From assembly GCA_030550455.1 (NCBI GenBank), contig JAUQPH010000008.1, positions 1-58,720 of the forward strand: a stretch of DNA of 58,720 nt, given 5' to 3'. Below are positions 58,621-58,720 of the stretch, one piece after another (the first letter of the stretch is position 1; each line of letters starts with the position of its first letter). This DNA comes from Thermoproteota archaeon. GTDB lineage: Archaea > Thermoproteota > Thermoprotei_A > Sulfolobales > NBVN01. The position numbers and the translations under genes are program-made. The notes beneath the pieces were generated by a model. It saw only the letters and a program-made list of their open reading frames with translations. It was not told the origin of the DNA and searched no databases.

Positions 58621-58720
58621 GGGTGGGGCTCGTCATACTGGGGGCTAACGCAGTTCTAGTGTCCGCAACTTTAGCTATCTACGGAGTAATCAGTCATGAC
58701 AGAGGGCTTGTAGGGGTAGC
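58617..58720 (+). CDS. Start of a further membrane or secreted protein, cut by the window edge
   Basis: The TTG at 58617 overlaps the preceding stop as TTGA; GTG 58623 is an alternative. The 34 visible residues begin with a hydrophobic stretch (GLVILGANAVLVSATLAIYG) typical of a signal anchor. No function can be given. Confidence 0.5.
   Translation, partial: MRVGLVILGANAVLVSATLAIYGVISHDRGLVGV

Overview
The window is a gene-dense stretch of an archaeal chromosome, most like a hyperthermophilic Desulfurococcales-type member of the Thermoproteota (Crenarchaeota). The evidence is a cbf5 gene interrupted by a tiny BHB-type intron at the site known from crenarchaea, ribosomal protein L14e, Alba, archaeal XPB helicase, aTrm5, Nob1, deoxyhypusine synthase, form III RuBisCO, a tetraether-lipid synthase (Tes) homologue, and frequent GTG/TTG starts with GGTG or GAGGTG Shine-Dalgarno sites. 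The genus-level placement is inference. No CRISPR array, tRNA, complete rRNA or transposase gene was seen.

Layout. 0-0.8 kb: cbf5 (runs off the left edge) and rpl14e. 0.9-6.1 kb: a surface-fibre locus with three tandem TasA/AbpA-like secreted proteins, a SipW-like signal peptidase and a DUF5305-like membrane protein, followed by a winged-helix regulator. 6.7-11.2 kb: nucleotide-salvage carbon metabolism, with form III RuBisCO divergent from two eIF2B-family genes (one a ribose-1,5-bisphosphate isomerase, the other lacking the catalytic Cys and Asp) and then PRPP synthase. 11.3-21.4 kb: housekeeping genes (endonuclease IV, XPB, Alba, hexulose-phosphate synthase, nitroreductase, deoxyhypusine synthase, MFS, PAP2, cupin) around a ~850-nt structured non-coding region.

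21.5-32.8 kb: a large minus-strand energy-conservation locus in two promoter-defined units: Mrp-type antiporter genes (mrpF, G, DUF4040, B, C, E, D), then a group 4 membrane-bound [NiFe] hydrogenase with a HycE-like fused NuoC-NuoD subunit, a HycB-like polyferredoxin and a GltD-like flavoprotein. These parts would couple ferredoxin (possibly NAD(P)H) oxidation and H2 evolution to Na+/H+ pumping. 33-41 kb: archaemetzincin, Nob1, NAD kinase, Trm5, a His-rich PadR regulator with two palindromic operators, the Tes-type radical SAM enzyme, and panB-panE for CoA synthesis. 42-48.2 kb: a tungsten aldehyde:ferredoxin oxidoreductase operon with its ferredoxin and a MoaD-like protein, then small-molecule enzymes. 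48.9-58.7 kb: MoxR, and an envelope/export locus with an ABC transporter, two FtsX-like permeases, a GT-C-like membrane protein, split DUF1616 pieces and a divergent exosortase/archaeosortase-family protein.

The most interesting points are non-coding or regulatory. A ~85-nt structured motif occurs in two unrelated loci (14.3 kb plus strand, 48.5 kb minus strand) with a compensatory base-pair change. Two other intergenic hairpin-rich loci share a promoter. A family of CTAG-centred repeats includes one copy carrying a 159-bp insertion. The PadR operator also occurs before the archaemetzincin gene. Several well-conserved genes have no in-frame ATG, GTG or TTG at their expected start; two of these have ATA behind a good Shine-Dalgarno site.
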